Shown: positions 16,759-25,613 of the stretch, one piece after another | How the letters are laid out: each line of letters begins with the position of its first letter | How positions within the stretch are numbered: the stretch's first letter is position 1 | DNA from: Cryobacterium melibiosiphilum | GTDB taxonomy: Bacteria; Actinomycetota; Actinomycetes; Actinomycetales; Microbacteriaceae | Direction of reading: 5' to 3' | Assembly (NCBI RefSeq): GCF_003602235.1 | Contig: NZ_QZVS01000095.1 | Span: 356 to 64,355 of the forward strand | DNA length: 64,000 bases | Made by a program: the position numbers and the translations under genes | The notes under the pieces: generated by a model | Database searches by the model: none | What the model was told of the DNA's origin: nothing | What the model saw: only the letters and a program-made list of their open reading frames with translations

Positions 16759-17505
16759 ATGTCAACTATCCCCTTCCTTCGCCCCCTCACCTGTGGCGCC
16801 GCGGCTGCCGTCGCGGCCGTCGCCGTGTTCGGGCTCGCCGCACCGGCCAGTGCCGAAACCACCGTCGCTGAGCCCAGCACCTTCACCAGCGCATTCACGG
16901 TGATGGCCACCCCCGATCAGGTCGTCAATCCCGACGGGGTCTTCACCCCGGGGGAAGCCGGCGCCACCGGGGAATTCAACTTCCGGGTCAACTCCGATCT
17001 CGACATCATCTGTTACGACATCACCCTCACGAACGTCACCGGCGACTATCAGAGCCCAGCCAAGACAGCCACTCACGTGCATGAGGCCGAGCTGGGCAAG
17101 CCCGGCCCGCCGCGCATCGCGTTTCCGAACCCTGCTCCGGTCGGTGATGGCCCTCGCACGAGTTCCGGCTGCCTGCAGGGACCGTTCACCACCGGGGTCG
17201 TCGTGAACGGTGCGGACACCGGCGCCGGGTTCACCCTCAAAGCCCTCGAAGCGAACGCCGCTGGGTTCGCGGGAGATTCGCACACCGTGAATTCCCCTGC
17301 GGGAGTCGTGCGGGGACAGTTAAGCCAGATGCCCGTGGGCGGCTTGCAGACCGGCGGCGGTGCGACGGCGGCGGCCGCTGACGGCGGGAGCCAGACCTCC
17401 GCGGTGCTGACCGTTGGCGCGGGGGCCGCGGTCGTTCTCGGCCTCGGCGGATTCGCGCTCTATCGTCGCCGGTCCGTTCAGCCTGAGCCGACACCCTCGC
17501 GATGA
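16759..17505 (+). CDS. CHRD-domain surface protein with C-terminal anchor
   Basis: A 248-aa secreted protein. It has a signal peptide ending ASAE, then a CHRD domain (about residues 40-190) with FNFRVNSDLDIICYDIT, ATHVHEAELGKPGPP and SPAGVVRGQLSQMP. The C-terminus has a small Gly/Ala linker containing LQTGGG, a hydrophobic helix and RRR, which is the layout of a sortase substrate, although LQTG is not a classical LPXTG box. The sortase gene overlaps its stop by four bases. ATG 16759 has AAAGG upstream. It is probably displayed on the cell wall under control of the divergent SigK-like factor. Ligand unknown. Confidence 0.85.
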   Translation: MSTIPFLRPLTCGAAAAVAAVAVFGLAAPASAETTVAEPSTFTSAFTVMATPDQVVNPDGVFTPGEAGATGEFNFRVNSDLDIICYDITLTNVTGDYQSPAKTATHVHEAELGKPGPPRIAFPNPAPVGDGPRTSSGCLQGPFTTGVVVNGADTGAGFTLKALEANAAGFAGDSHTVNSPAGVVRGQLSQMPVGGLQTGGGATAAAADGGSQTSAVLTVGAGAAVVLGLGGFALYRRRSVQPEPTPSR

Positions 17506-18221
17506 CCGTCGTGGCCTCCCGCGTGCTGCGCCGGAGCGGCAGCGTCCCTCCGGCGCGGCGTCGCGGAGGTTCCACGCTCATCGGTGTCCTGGCGCTGGTC
17601 GCGGGGGCACTCGTCCTGACCGGGTGCAGCACGGCGTCTCTGGCGAGTTCGGACGCTGGCGCGGATGCGACCGTCCCGCCGGCCGCATCCCCCGACCTCT
17701 CAGCGGCAACGCCCACGCCCTCGCCCTCGCCCTCGAGTGTGACGCCGCAGCCTGATGAAGCTCCCGCCACGCTCGGCCGCGGGATCGAACCGGCGAGCCT
17801 CACCGTGCCCAAACTCGGGCTGACCGAGGCCCTCGTTCCCCTCGGCATCCAGGCCGACGGAACGATGGAGGTGCCCGCCGACTACGACGATGTGGGGTAC
17901 TTCACCGGTGGCGGCCGGCCCGGCGGTATCGGCCCGACGGTCATCGCCGGGCACGTGGATTCACGGTCGGGGCCTGCCGTGTTCTTCCGACTGGGCGAGC
18001 TGGTGCCCGGCGATCGGTTCACGCTCACGGGAGTCGACGGCACAGGATACGAGTACGAGGTCGTCAAAGTCGAAGACCACGCCAAGGCCGCGTTTCCGAC
18101 CGTCGACGTATTTGGGGCGATCATGCGCGACGAGGTTCGCCTGATCACGTGCGGCGGCGAATACAACGAGGCAATCGGCCGCTACGTCGACAACCTGGTG
18201 GTGTTCGCGGCCCGCGTCTGA
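17502..18221 (+). CDS. Class F sortase
   Basis: A 239-aa membrane- or lipid-anchored transpeptidase. The N-terminus is basic, then hydrophobic with LTGC (a possible lipobox), followed by a Pro/Thr/Ser linker and the sortase beta-barrel from about residue 95. The catalytic triad is visible: His151 in AGHVDS, Cys217 in LITCGGE and Arg227 in GRYVDN. Its gene overlaps the CHRD gene (ATGA), so the CHRD protein is the obvious substrate. Class F sortases are typical of actinobacteria and their sorting signals are poorly defined. Confidence 0.92.
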   Translation: MTVVASRVLRRSGSVPPARRRGGSTLIGVLALVAGALVLTGCSTASLASSDAGADATVPPAASPDLSAATPTPSPSPSSVTPQPDEAPATLGRGIEPASLTVPKLGLTEALVPLGIQADGTMEVPADYDDVGYFTGGGRPGGIGPTVIAGHVDSRSGPAVFFRLGELVPGDRFTLTGVDGTGYEYEVVKVEDHAKAAFPTVDVFGAIMRDEVRLITCGGEYNEAIGRYVDNLVVFAARV

Positions 18222-18258
18222 GCCCGCGGCTCAGCACCCCGGGCAGCGCGCGCCGCGG

Positions 18259-18318
18259 GGCACTCGTTGTGCAAGCCGGCACTTGTCGTATCAGGTGCCG
18301 GCTTGCACAACGAGTGCC
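18259..18318. repeat. Perfect 24-bp palindrome with 12-nt loop
   Basis: Arms 18259-18282 and 18295-18318 are exact complements (core ACTCGTTGTGCAAGCCGGCA); the loop is 18283-18294. It lies between the convergent sortase and NYN genes, 38 bp after one stop and 32 bp after the other. It may terminate both, but a T-run is absent and the length exceeds ordinary terminators. Confidence 0.9.
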
Positions 18319-18350
18319 GCGACGGGGTAGCGGCGCTGGGGTGGCGGCGC

Positions 18351-19394
18351 TTAGCGCTTGCTGTCGGCGTCGGGACGCAGCCGGATGAGCCGCTGGGGGC
18401 CATCCTCTTTCAGCTCCGCCAGATGGCCGTGCGAGGCGAGAAAATCGGTGAACGAGCGAAAGCCGAGCGGCTTCTCGTTGAACGACGGGTCCATGCGGCG
18501 CATCTGGTTCTTGATCATGCCGGTGTTCAGCCATTCGTCGCCGTCGCCCTTGGCCTGGGCGATCTGCAAGGCGCGCAGCAGCAGCTCGGTCGCCAGCACC
18601 TGCGGGTCGATGTCGTCACCGGCGCCGGCCTCCTCGAACGGTGCGTCTTCGAGGTGCGAGAACAGGGGGATGCGGGTGAACTTGCGGGATTCCGGTGGCG
18701 CCGTGGCTGGTTCGGGCTCGGCCGGTTCGGCGACCTTGGAGCTGGCCCTGGAGCGCCCGCCGGATGCCGATGCCGCCGACGATGCGGTGGCCGCGACGGC
18801 GGCTGCCGCGGCGGTCTTGTCGATTCCGGGCAGCGAGTCGTAGTCTTCGAACTCGTCGCAGGCGGCGGCCAGCGACGTGCTCGTGGAGCCGGCGACGCCG
18901 ATTCCCACCACGAAACGGCCGAGGCGCTTGGACTTCTGAGCGAGGGCGATATAGTCCGAGTCCCCGGCGATGATGATGACGTGGGTCAGGTCGGGCAGGC
19001 GAAAGAGGTCTTCCACCACGTCGACGGCCAGGCGGATGTCGGCGCCATTCTTGGTGCCGCGGGTGGTCGTGGTGAACAGCTGGGTCAGGTCGACCGCTCG
19101 GGACATGAGCTGGCGCTGGTAGGCGGCGTTGACGGGCACGGACCAGTCCGCGTATGCCCGGTTGACGACGAGGGTGCCAAAGGACGCGGCGAAGTCGATG
19201 ATGGCGTTGAAATCGACCGTCGCGGCGGCGAGCTTCGCGGCGACCTCGGGGTCGGCATCCCGGCTGAATTTGTCAAAATCACGGATGCCGTCGCGCTGGA
19301 AGGCATTACGCCCGTGCAGCTGCTGATAGCGGGAGATGACGATGTTGTCGAAGTCGATGTACAGGCCGACGCGAGCGTCGTTTGGTTCAGTGAT
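18351..19394 (-). CDS. NYN-domain RNase-like protein with OST-HTH/LOTUS domain, apparent ATC start
   Basis: A 347-aa protein. The NYN (PIN-like) domain covers about residues 8-160, with acidic metal ligands in LYIDFDN and IIAGDSDYIAL; an Ala/Ser-rich linker follows; the C-terminal LOTUS/OST-HTH-like part includes WLNTGMIKNQMRRMDPSF. Such proteins are predicted RNA-directed nucleases. The conserved N-terminus (VGLYIDFDNIVISRYQQ) is open, but there is no ATG, GTG or TTG from the in-frame upstream stop until GTG 19139, which would delete half the domain. GAGGAG lies exactly six bases before an ATC at 19394-19392, reading ITEPNDARVGLY. Translation from ATC, a start-codon mutation or a base error are possible. 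Confidence 0.85.
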   Translation of the reverse strand: MTEPNDARVGLYIDFDNIVISRYQQLHGRNAFQRDGIRDFDKFSRDADPEVAAKLAAATVDFNAIIDFAASFGTLVVNRAYADWSVPVNAAYQRQLMSRAVDLTQLFTTTTRGTKNGADIRLAVDVVEDLFRLPDLTHVIIIAGDSDYIALAQKSKRLGRFVVGIGVAGSTSTSLAAACDEFEDYDSLPGIDKTAAAAAVAATASSAASASGGRSRASSKVAEPAEPEPATAPPESRKFTRIPLFSHLEDAPFEEAGAGDDIDPQVLATELLLRALQIAQAKGDGDEWLNTGMIKNQMRRMDPSFNEKPLGFRSFTDFLASHGHLAELKEDGPQRLIRLRPDADSKR

Positions 19395-19567
19395 GGTGAG
19401 CTCCTCAGCCGCGCGGATGACTCAGTAGCAATCCGGTACCTCTAGTCTGCGCGGAGCGGCACGGTCAGGGCAACTCGGGGTGCGGGCCCGCGCGGGACCG
19501 TCCCCTTGCGAGAAGCGGCATTCTGGGTACGGTTGCCCCGAAGCGAGCCGACGACAAGGAGCAGCAC

Positions 19568-21403
19568 ATGACCACACCAACCGTGAGCGACTTTCTGGTG
19601 CAACGACTCAAGGAGTGGGGCGTCAGCCGGATTTTCGGCTTTCCCGGCGACGGTATCGGTGAATTCGACGGTGCCCTCGGGCGCGCCGACCGCCGCGGTG
19701 ACGGCCTGGACTATGTGCGACCCACCCACGAAGAGGTCTGCGCGCTGATGGCCGTGGCCCATGCCAAATTCACGGGCGAGGTCGGGGTGTGCGTGGCGAC
19801 ATCGAGCCCGGGTGCATTTCACCTGATCAACGGTCTGTACGACGCGAAAATGGACAACCAGCCGGTCGTAGCGATCGTCGGTCAACAGGGACTCGCGTCG
19901 CTCGGCACCTTCACCCAGCAGGAGAACAACCTCGAGCGCGCCTTCTCCGACGTGGCGGCCTACGTGCAGACCATCGTGTCGCCCGAGCAGGCCCAGGCGG
20001 TCGTCGACACGGCATTCCGCATTGCCATCACCCGACTCCAGCCCACCGTCATCGTGCTGCCGCATGACGTGCAGGGCATGGCTGCGGTAGATCCGACCCC
20101 GGCGCACTGGGTGTCGCGCTCGAGCAGTGGAGCGCCGTCGGCGGCGATCCTGCCGCCCGCTGACGAGATCGCCCGGGCGGCGCAGATCATCAACGCCGGC
20201 CAGAAGGTCACCTTCCTGGTCGGCGCCGGCGCGCGCGGGGCGACGGCGGACGTGATCCGCGCCGCCGAGATCTCTGGGGCGGGCATCATTACCGCGCTCC
20301 GCGGCAAAGACGTCGTACCGTCGGACGTGCCCCACCACACCCAGCAGCTCGGCCTGCTCGGGTCGCTTCCGAGCCTGCACCAGATGCAGCGCTGTGACAC
20401 GCTCGTGCTGCTCGGCACGAACTATCCCTACGGCGAATACCTGCCGAAGACGGGCCAGGCCCGCGCCATCCAGGTCGACCTCAAGCCGGAGCACATGGGC
20501 CTGCGATATCCGACCGAGGTGAACCTGTGGGGCGACGTCAGGTGCACCCTCGCCGCGCTGATTCCGCTACTCGACCAGAAGGCCGACCTCTCCTGGCAAC
20601 ACGGCATCGCCGAGGAGATGCGCGGTTGGGAACGCGAGATGGAATCCCAGGCGATGCTGACCTTCGACGGGGGCGCCAACCCCCGGCGGGTGTTCCACGA
20701 ACTCAACAAGCGGCTGCCGGTTGATGCGATCGTGACAGCGGATGCCGGCACCACCGCCGATTGGTACGGTCACCACATTCGCCTGCGGCAGGGCATGCGC
20801 GGCGACCTGTCCGGCCTCCTGGCCACCATGCTCGCCTCGATGCCTTACGCGATGGCAGCAAAGTTCGCCTACCCGGAACGCACGGTAGTCTGCACGATCG
20901 GGGACGGGGCTTTTCAGATGCTCGGCATGAACGAGCTGATCACCCTCAAGAAATACCTGTCGGGGTGGAGCAACCCCCGATTCATCATCGTCGTCATGCA
21001 CAACGATGACCTCGCGCAGGTGACGTGGGAGATGCGCACCGAAGACGGCAACCCGTCGTGGCCGGCGTCGCAGGATGTCGAGTCGGTCGACTACGCCGGC
21101 TGGGCCGAACTCCTGGGCTTTCGAGCCGTCCGGCTCCGCACCGACGAAGCCGTGGGCGCGGCGTTGGACGAAGCCTTCGCCCACCCTGGAGTGACGCTGA
21201 TCGATGCCTACGTGAGCAAGAACGTGCCGCCGCTGCCCCCACAGATCACCGCGGAATACGCGGTCAACACGGCCAAAGCGCTCCTGAAGGGCGATCCCAA
21301 CGAATTCGCCGTGATCCGGGATTCCGCCGAGGCGCTCGCGGCGGAGGGCCTCTCCCGGGTGAAGGACGCCCTGCACCTGCGGCGTTCCACCGACACGGAG
21401 TGA
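19568..21403 (+). CDS. Thiamine-diphosphate enzyme, pyruvate oxidase/dehydrogenase-like
   Basis: A 611-aa three-domain ThDP enzyme. The N-terminal Pyr domain has the catalytic Glu in PTHEEVCAL (residues 55-56) and the FGFPGDGI opening; the middle FAD/UDP-like domain includes FLVGAGARGA; the C-terminal PP domain has the ThDP/Mg motif GDGAFQMLG from 445 with Asn in HNDDLAQV. Length and order fit pyruvate oxidase/quinone-dependent pyruvate dehydrogenase (PoxB-like), which turns pyruvate into acetate or acetyl phosphate, better than acetolactate synthase. ATG 19568 has AAGGA eight bases upstream. Single gene. Confidence 0.87.
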   Translation: MTTPTVSDFLVQRLKEWGVSRIFGFPGDGIGEFDGALGRADRRGDGLDYVRPTHEEVCALMAVAHAKFTGEVGVCVATSSPGAFHLINGLYDAKMDNQPVVAIVGQQGLASLGTFTQQENNLERAFSDVAAYVQTIVSPEQAQAVVDTAFRIAITRLQPTVIVLPHDVQGMAAVDPTPAHWVSRSSSGAPSAAILPPADEIARAAQIINAGQKVTFLVGAGARGATADVIRAAEISGAGIITALRGKDVVPSDVPHHTQQLGLLGSLPSLHQMQRCDTLVLLGTNYPYGEYLPKTGQARAIQVDLKPEHMGLRYPTEVNLWGDVRCTLAALIPLLDQKADLSWQHGIAEEMRGWEREMESQAMLTFDGGANPRRVFHELNKRLPVDAIVTADAGTTADWYGHHIRLRQGMRGDLSGLLATMLASMPYAMAAKFAYPERTVVCTIGDGAFQMLGMNELITLKKYLSGWSNPRFIIVVMHNDDLAQVTWEMRTEDGNPSWPASQDVESVDYAGWAELLGFRAVRLRTDEAVGAALDEAFAHPGVTLIDAYVSKNVPPLPPQITAEYAVNTAKALLKGDPNEFAVIRDSAEALAAEGLSRVKDALHLRRSTDTE

Positions 21404-21575
21404 TTTCGGCAGTCGTGCCGACGTGATTGACGCTCGCGGCGCAGGGTCGCGTCGCGGGCGCAGGAAAGAAGGTGCTCCCGCGTCGACGCCCTGCGCCGGC
21501 AGCTGTGGTGCCGGCGGGAACGGGCCGAACTCGGTGGAGAACACTGTCGCCCGCTCACAAGCTCGCTGACGCAGA

Positions 21576-21605
21576 GCAGGCCGTGCCCTCGCGGGCACGG
21601 CCTGC
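21576..21605. terminator. Strong hairpin between convergent genes
   Basis: Arms GCAGGCCGTGCCC (21576-21588) and GGGCACGGCCTGC (21593-21605) are perfect, loop TCGC. The hairpin lies nine bases past the stop of the DUF4386 gene (-) and also downstream of the ThDP enzyme (+). It has no T-run, as is common for actinobacterial terminators. Confidence 0.75.
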
Positions 21606-21613
21606 GGGTGGGG

Positions 21614-22342
21614 CTACAGGGTGACGCGGTCAGCGGATGCCGTCAGGCCGGCCGTGATCGGCGCCGGACGGAATCCCCGCACGACCAGGTACACGCCGAG
21701 TGAGAACTCCCAGAGCGCGATCGGGATGGCGGCCAGGCCGGTCACGGTGGAGACCGGCTCCCAGAAGCCGAAGAGCACGCCGACGTCGGACGCCACGAGC
21801 AGGGGTGCTCCGATGAGGCCGACGATCGGCAGCACGCGCGGCACCAGGCGCGACCGGTAGAGGAGCGTTCCCAGCAGCAGGGCGTTCATCGCGGGGATGA
21901 AGCCCTGTCCGAGCAGCGTCGTCCATTCACGCAGGGCGACGACGGCCTGGGCAGTGATCGCCCCCTCGGCGCCGACCCCCGCCTGCCGCAGGGTGACCAC
22001 GGCGAGCAGGGTGACGACGCCGGCGAAGATCATGGCGGCCTCGAGGGTGCGCGAGGCGACGAAGCCCAGCGCCAGCCCCTCGTTCTGCCGGCGCACCACC
22101 GGGTAGAGCGCGAGGGCCGTGCCGATGCCGGCGAGGGCGACGATGACTTCGAGCATGCCGCCGATCAGGATCGGTGTGTCGGGGCCGGGTCCGACGATGA
22201 ACCCCGGGGCGAGCGCGGGGGCGAACAGGGCCAGGGTGGGGATGGAGACGAAGGTGATCAGGTAGAGCACGCCGGCGGCGAGCGAGTGCCGGCGCAGCGA
22301 GGTCATCGGGGGTCGAGTGGCGGATGTTCGGGTGGTGGTCAT
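21614..22342 (-). CDS. DUF4386 membrane protein
   Basis: A 242-aa protein with about six membrane segments. It opens with a polar N-terminus and SLAAGVLYLITFVSIPTLALF, typical of DUF4386; later come ALREWTTLLGQGFIPAMNALLLG and GVLFGFWEPVSTVTGL. Function of the family is unknown. Start 22342 has GGAGA seven bases upstream. It follows a 72-aa gene by 35 nt on the same strand, and both lie downstream of a LAL regulator that may control them. Confidence 0.87.
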   Translation of the reverse strand: MTTTRTSATRPPMTSLRRHSLAAGVLYLITFVSIPTLALFAPALAPGFIVGPGPDTPILIGGMLEVIVALAGIGTALALYPVVRRQNEGLALGFVASRTLEAAMIFAGVVTLLAVVTLRQAGVGAEGAITAQAVVALREWTTLLGQGFIPAMNALLLGTLLYRSRLVPRVLPIVGLIGAPLLVASDVGVLFGFWEPVSTVTGLAAIPIALWEFSLGVYLVVRGFRPAPITAGLTASADRVTL

Positions 22343-22377
22343 GATGCGTCTCCTGAGGTGTGGGGTGTGGTGGCGTT

Positions 22378-22596
22378 CTATTCGGGCTCGTCGACCGGGA
22401 TGACCGACACGAGCGGCAGGCCCACGTCGCGCACCTTCTGCAGCAGCCCGTGCAGGGCTGCCTGGTCGAGGGCCCGACCGTGGATGACGGCGGTGCCGTC
22501 CGGCGCGTTGGTGACGGTGCATCCGTCGAACCAGTCGGCCCAGCGGAAATCAAGGTGACCGGCCAGACGGATGTCGTAGGTCGCGTTCTCAGTCAT
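22378..22596 (-). CDS. Small conserved-looking protein, 72 aa
   Basis: The product begins MTENATYDIRLAGHLDFRWA and is acidic, with no signal peptide. Sequence features (FDGCTVTNAPDGTAVIHG, ALHGLLQKVRDVGLPLVSV) suggest a compact alpha/beta fold. GGAGGA precedes ATG 22596 at a short distance. I know proteins of this kind as frequent neighbours of LAL regulators and DUF4386 genes, without assigned function. Likely co-transcribed with the downstream membrane gene. Confidence 0.8.
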   Translation of the reverse strand: MTENATYDIRLAGHLDFRWADWFDGCTVTNAPDGTAVIHGRALDQAALHGLLQKVRDVGLPLVSVIPVDEPE

Positions 22597-22647
22597 GGGT
22601 CCTCCCGCCGGGGTCATTCGATCTACCTGCACGGTAGAAGCGGGCAT

Positions 22648-22675
22648 GGTGAGCGCGCGTCACCACATCTGGTGA
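22648..22675. promoter_or_regulatory. Overlapping GGTGA/TCACC inverted repeats
   Basis: GGTGA-N7-TCACC (22648-22664) overlaps TCACCA-N4-TGGTGA (22660-22675), so three TCACC-type half-sites alternate. They lie in the 125-bp space between the LAL regulator stop and the 72-aa gene start, a natural place for an operator of the small DUF4386 operon. A role as terminator of the regulator gene is the alternative. Confidence 0.4.
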
Positions 22676-22721
22676 TCGCGGGGGTGATTGGCGGGGTGAT
22701 TCGGCGCGGGGCGTCGACGGG

Positions 22722-25448
22722 TTAGAGCAAGCCGAGCTCGCGGGCGCGGCGTACGGCGGCGACCCGGCTGTTCACGGCGAGCTTGCCGAAGATGTGCCGG
22801 GTGTGGGTGCGCAGGGTGTTGACGGAGACGAACAATTCGCCGGCGATCTGCGGGCCGCTCAGCTCGGTCCCGAGCAGGCGCAGCACGTGCAGTTCCCGCT
22901 CGCTGAGGGCGTTCTCGCCCGGCTCCGGTGCCGGGCCGTCTCCCGCGTGAGGCAGCAGCGCCCGGCGCAGCCGACGCACGTACTCTGGGCGGATGCCGCG
23001 GTGCAGGGCCGCGCGCAGCAGGGCATCCATGGGCGCCCCCTCGTCGGCGAACAGCCGAACGTAGCCGTCGGGCTCGGCCTGCCGGAGGGCCCTTTCCAGG
23101 GGCACGAGGGCGAGGTCAGTGCGCCCGGCGGCGCCCTGCAGGAGAGCCTGCAGCACGAGGATCTCGGTCGCGCTGCCGGTGCGGCCGCCAGTTTGCGCGG
23201 CGGTCAGCAGTCGGTCGAGCAGAGTTCGCGCCGTGTGCAGTGTGGCCGGCAGCTGACCCTGTCGATACTCGGCCAGCAGCAGCCGGGCCAGGGTGACGTG
23301 CTCGAACTCGGTGCGGTAGGTGAGCGCATCCGTCGCGGTGAGACCGTGGGACGCGGCCCAGGAGCGCGCCTCACGCAGCCGGCCCTGGCGAATCCAAACC
23401 CGGGCCGTCAGGGCAGCAATCGGTGCCACGTCGGGGAAAAAACCACGCGCATACAGCCGATCGGCCTCCGCGAGCGACTGCAGCGCGGCATCGAATTCGC
23501 CCTCGGAATCGTGGATTCGGGCTTTCGCGGTGAACCAGCGATACCGATTCTCGGGCAGTGAGGCGCGCTCGCCGAGGGCCTGCGCGGCCCGCAGATGCTC
23601 GGTGGCGACGGTCAACTCACCGTGTTGCCAGTGCAGGCCGCTGAGGCCCACGTGCAGGTCGGCCACGGGCTGCGTGATCGCATCGCCGAGCGCGGCAGCA
23701 TCGCGCAGTGCCTGCTCGAAGGCGCGTTGGGCCTCAGACAGGCGGCCGAGCGGAATCATCATGTCGGCCAACACGACCGTGGTGCCGAGCACATCGGCGG
23801 CATTGCCCGCCAGCGCCAGGTTCGTTCTGACCTCGCCGAAGGCGCGGAGTCCGGCCTCGAGGTCGCCCTGGGCCCAGGCCGCCAGTCCCAGGAATCCGCC
23901 GGCCGCCGCACTCGCGAAATGGTCGTCGGGCTCGGCCAGGTCGAGGGCGCGGCGGGCGTGCTGCTGCTGGCCGGAGACGTCGTTGTGCGCCTGCGCGAGC
24001 GCGGCCCGATAGACCTCGATCATCACGGGCAGGGTGCGCAACTCCTCGCCGTCCGGTACCTCGACGCCCTGGCTCGTGCCGCCGTCGTTGCCGGTCCCGG
24101 TGGCGCGCAGCGCACGCTCGGCATCGGCCAGGCTCAGCTCGACACCCGGCAGATCCCCGGCGATCAACAGCGACCAGGCGTAGTGCACGCTGAGCACGGG
24201 GTGGGCCGCCAGCGTCTCGCGAGGCAGACGGCGGATCCAGTCGAGCAGCGTGACGTCCCGTCTTCGCCGACGCAAGACCGGCAGGGCCTGCTCGATCAGG
24301 CGCGCCGCCCGCTCGACGTCGGCGGCGGCCAGCGCGTGATGCACCGCGTCCTCGGGCAGATTGTGGTCTTCGTACCACGAGCTGGCGAGCACGTGCAGGG
24401 CCGGCGCCTGCTGGCGACCTTCGCGCAGCATCCGTGCCCGCAGCACGTCGACGAACAGGTGGTGGTAGCGGAACCACTCCCGCCGATCGTCGAGCGGCAC
24501 CACGAACAGGTTGTTGCGTTCGAGCTCCTCCAGCATGGCGCTGCCCGTGGTGAGCCCGGTGACGGCGTCGCACAGGCTTCCGCTGAGCCGGTCGAGAATG
24601 GAAGTCTGAAGGAGAAAGTCGCGCACCGATTCCGCTTGGCGCTGCAGCACCTCCTCGGCCAGATAATCGATCACGAAGCGGTGGCTGCCGGTGAATGCCT
24701 GCACGAACGCGGTCGGGTCGGAGCGGCCCTGCAACGACAGGCCGGCCAGCTGCAGGCCGGCGATCCAGCCCTCCGTGCGCGCTTCCAGGGCGGAGACGTC
24801 GGAGGCCTCCAGCTGCAGGTGCATCACCTGGCTCAGAAAAGCGGATGCCTCGGCCGAAGTGAATCGCAGGTCGGCCGCGCGCACCTCGGTCAGGTCGCCG
24901 CGTGCCCGCAGCCGGGCCAGTGGCAGCGGCGGATCGGAGCGGCTCGCAACGACCAGGTGCATCCGCTCGGGCAGGTGGTCGACCAGAAATGCGAGGGCCC
25001 GGCGCACGGGCAGCGCGTCGATGTAGTGGAAGTCGTCCAGCACCAGCACGATTCTCGTCGTGGCCTGCGTGACATCGTTGATGAGCGCGGTGAGCGCGGT
25101 TTCACTGGCTTCGGGTGAGTGTGAGGGCAGCGTGAGAGCGGCCGACCCGATCGAGGCGTCGATGCGCTGCAGGGCGGCCACGAGGTGCGTGAGAAAGCGT
25201 ACCGGGTCGTTGTCGCCGGGGTCGAGTGAGAGCCAGGCGACCTGCACGGGAGGGGCGTTGTGCTCGAGGGTGGCGACCCAGTCCGCGACGAGGGTGGTCT
25301 TGCCGCAGCCGGCGGGCGCGGAGACGATCGTGAGGGTGCGGCCCGAGTCGAAGGCCTGCTGCAGGCGGGCGATCAGGTGCGGGCGGGCGACCGCGTCGGT
25401 GCGACGCGGCGGTACGAACAGCTTCGTGGCCAGGACCGGCGTCACCAT
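22722..25448 (-). CDS. LuxR-family ATP-binding regulator (LAL / MalT-like)
   Basis: A 908-aa transcription activator. It has an N-terminal NTPase with Walker A APAGCGKTT (44-52) and Walker B IVLVLDDFHYID, a winged-helix part, a long region of helical TPR-like repeats (about 350-820) and a C-terminal LuxR helix-turn-helix (ALSERELHVLRLLGTELS then GPQIAGELFVSVNTLRTHTR). LAL proteins bind an inducer and ATP, oligomerise and activate nearby genes. Start ATG 25448 gives the canonical ATKLFVPP opening; the frame upstream is antisense to the next gene. The downstream 72-aa and DUF4386 genes are candidate targets. Confidence 0.92.
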   Translation of the reverse strand: MVTPVLATKLFVPPRRTDAVARPHLIARLQQAFDSGRTLTIVSAPAGCGKTTLVADWVATLEHNAPPVQVAWLSLDPGDNDPVRFLTHLVAALQRIDASIGSAALTLPSHSPEASETALTALINDVTQATTRIVLVLDDFHYIDALPVRRALAFLVDHLPERMHLVVASRSDPPLPLARLRARGDLTEVRAADLRFTSAEASAFLSQVMHLQLEASDVSALEARTEGWIAGLQLAGLSLQGRSDPTAFVQAFTGSHRFVIDYLAEEVLQRQAESVRDFLLQTSILDRLSGSLCDAVTGLTTGSAMLEELERNNLFVVPLDDRREWFRYHHLFVDVLRARMLREGRQQAPALHVLASSWYEDHNLPEDAVHHALAAADVERAARLIEQALPVLRRRRRDVTLLDWIRRLPRETLAAHPVLSVHYAWSLLIAGDLPGVELSLADAERALRATGTGNDGGTSQGVEVPDGEELRTLPVMIEVYRAALAQAHNDVSGQQQHARRALDLAEPDDHFASAAAGGFLGLAAWAQGDLEAGLRAFGEVRTNLALAGNAADVLGTTVVLADMMIPLGRLSEAQRAFEQALRDAAALGDAITQPVADLHVGLSGLHWQHGELTVATEHLRAAQALGERASLPENRYRWFTAKARIHDSEGEFDAALQSLAEADRLYARGFFPDVAPIAALTARVWIRQGRLREARSWAASHGLTATDALTYRTEFEHVTLARLLLAEYRQGQLPATLHTARTLLDRLLTAAQTGGRTGSATEILVLQALLQGAAGRTDLALVPLERALRQAEPDGYVRLFADEGAPMDALLRAALHRGIRPEYVRRLRRALLPHAGDGPAPEPGENALSERELHVLRLLGTELSGPQIAGELFVSVNTLRTHTRHIFGKLAVNSRVAAVRRARELGLL

Positions 25449-25613
25449 GCGGCCATCATAGGTCCGCCCACCGACCTGCCCGCCGGTCACCGCGACCAAA
25501 AGCGGATGAAACGGCCGGTGCATGCTGAACAGCGGTCGAATCGACCGCGTGTCAATCGCGCATCCGCTTTTCGGCACGCGCGACGGATGCCGCGGGCGAC
25601 GTACGATCAAGGG

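Noticed and set aside
23595-25118. Plus-strand frame within the LAL regulator
   Set aside because: Shadow of the regulator's codons; no motif.
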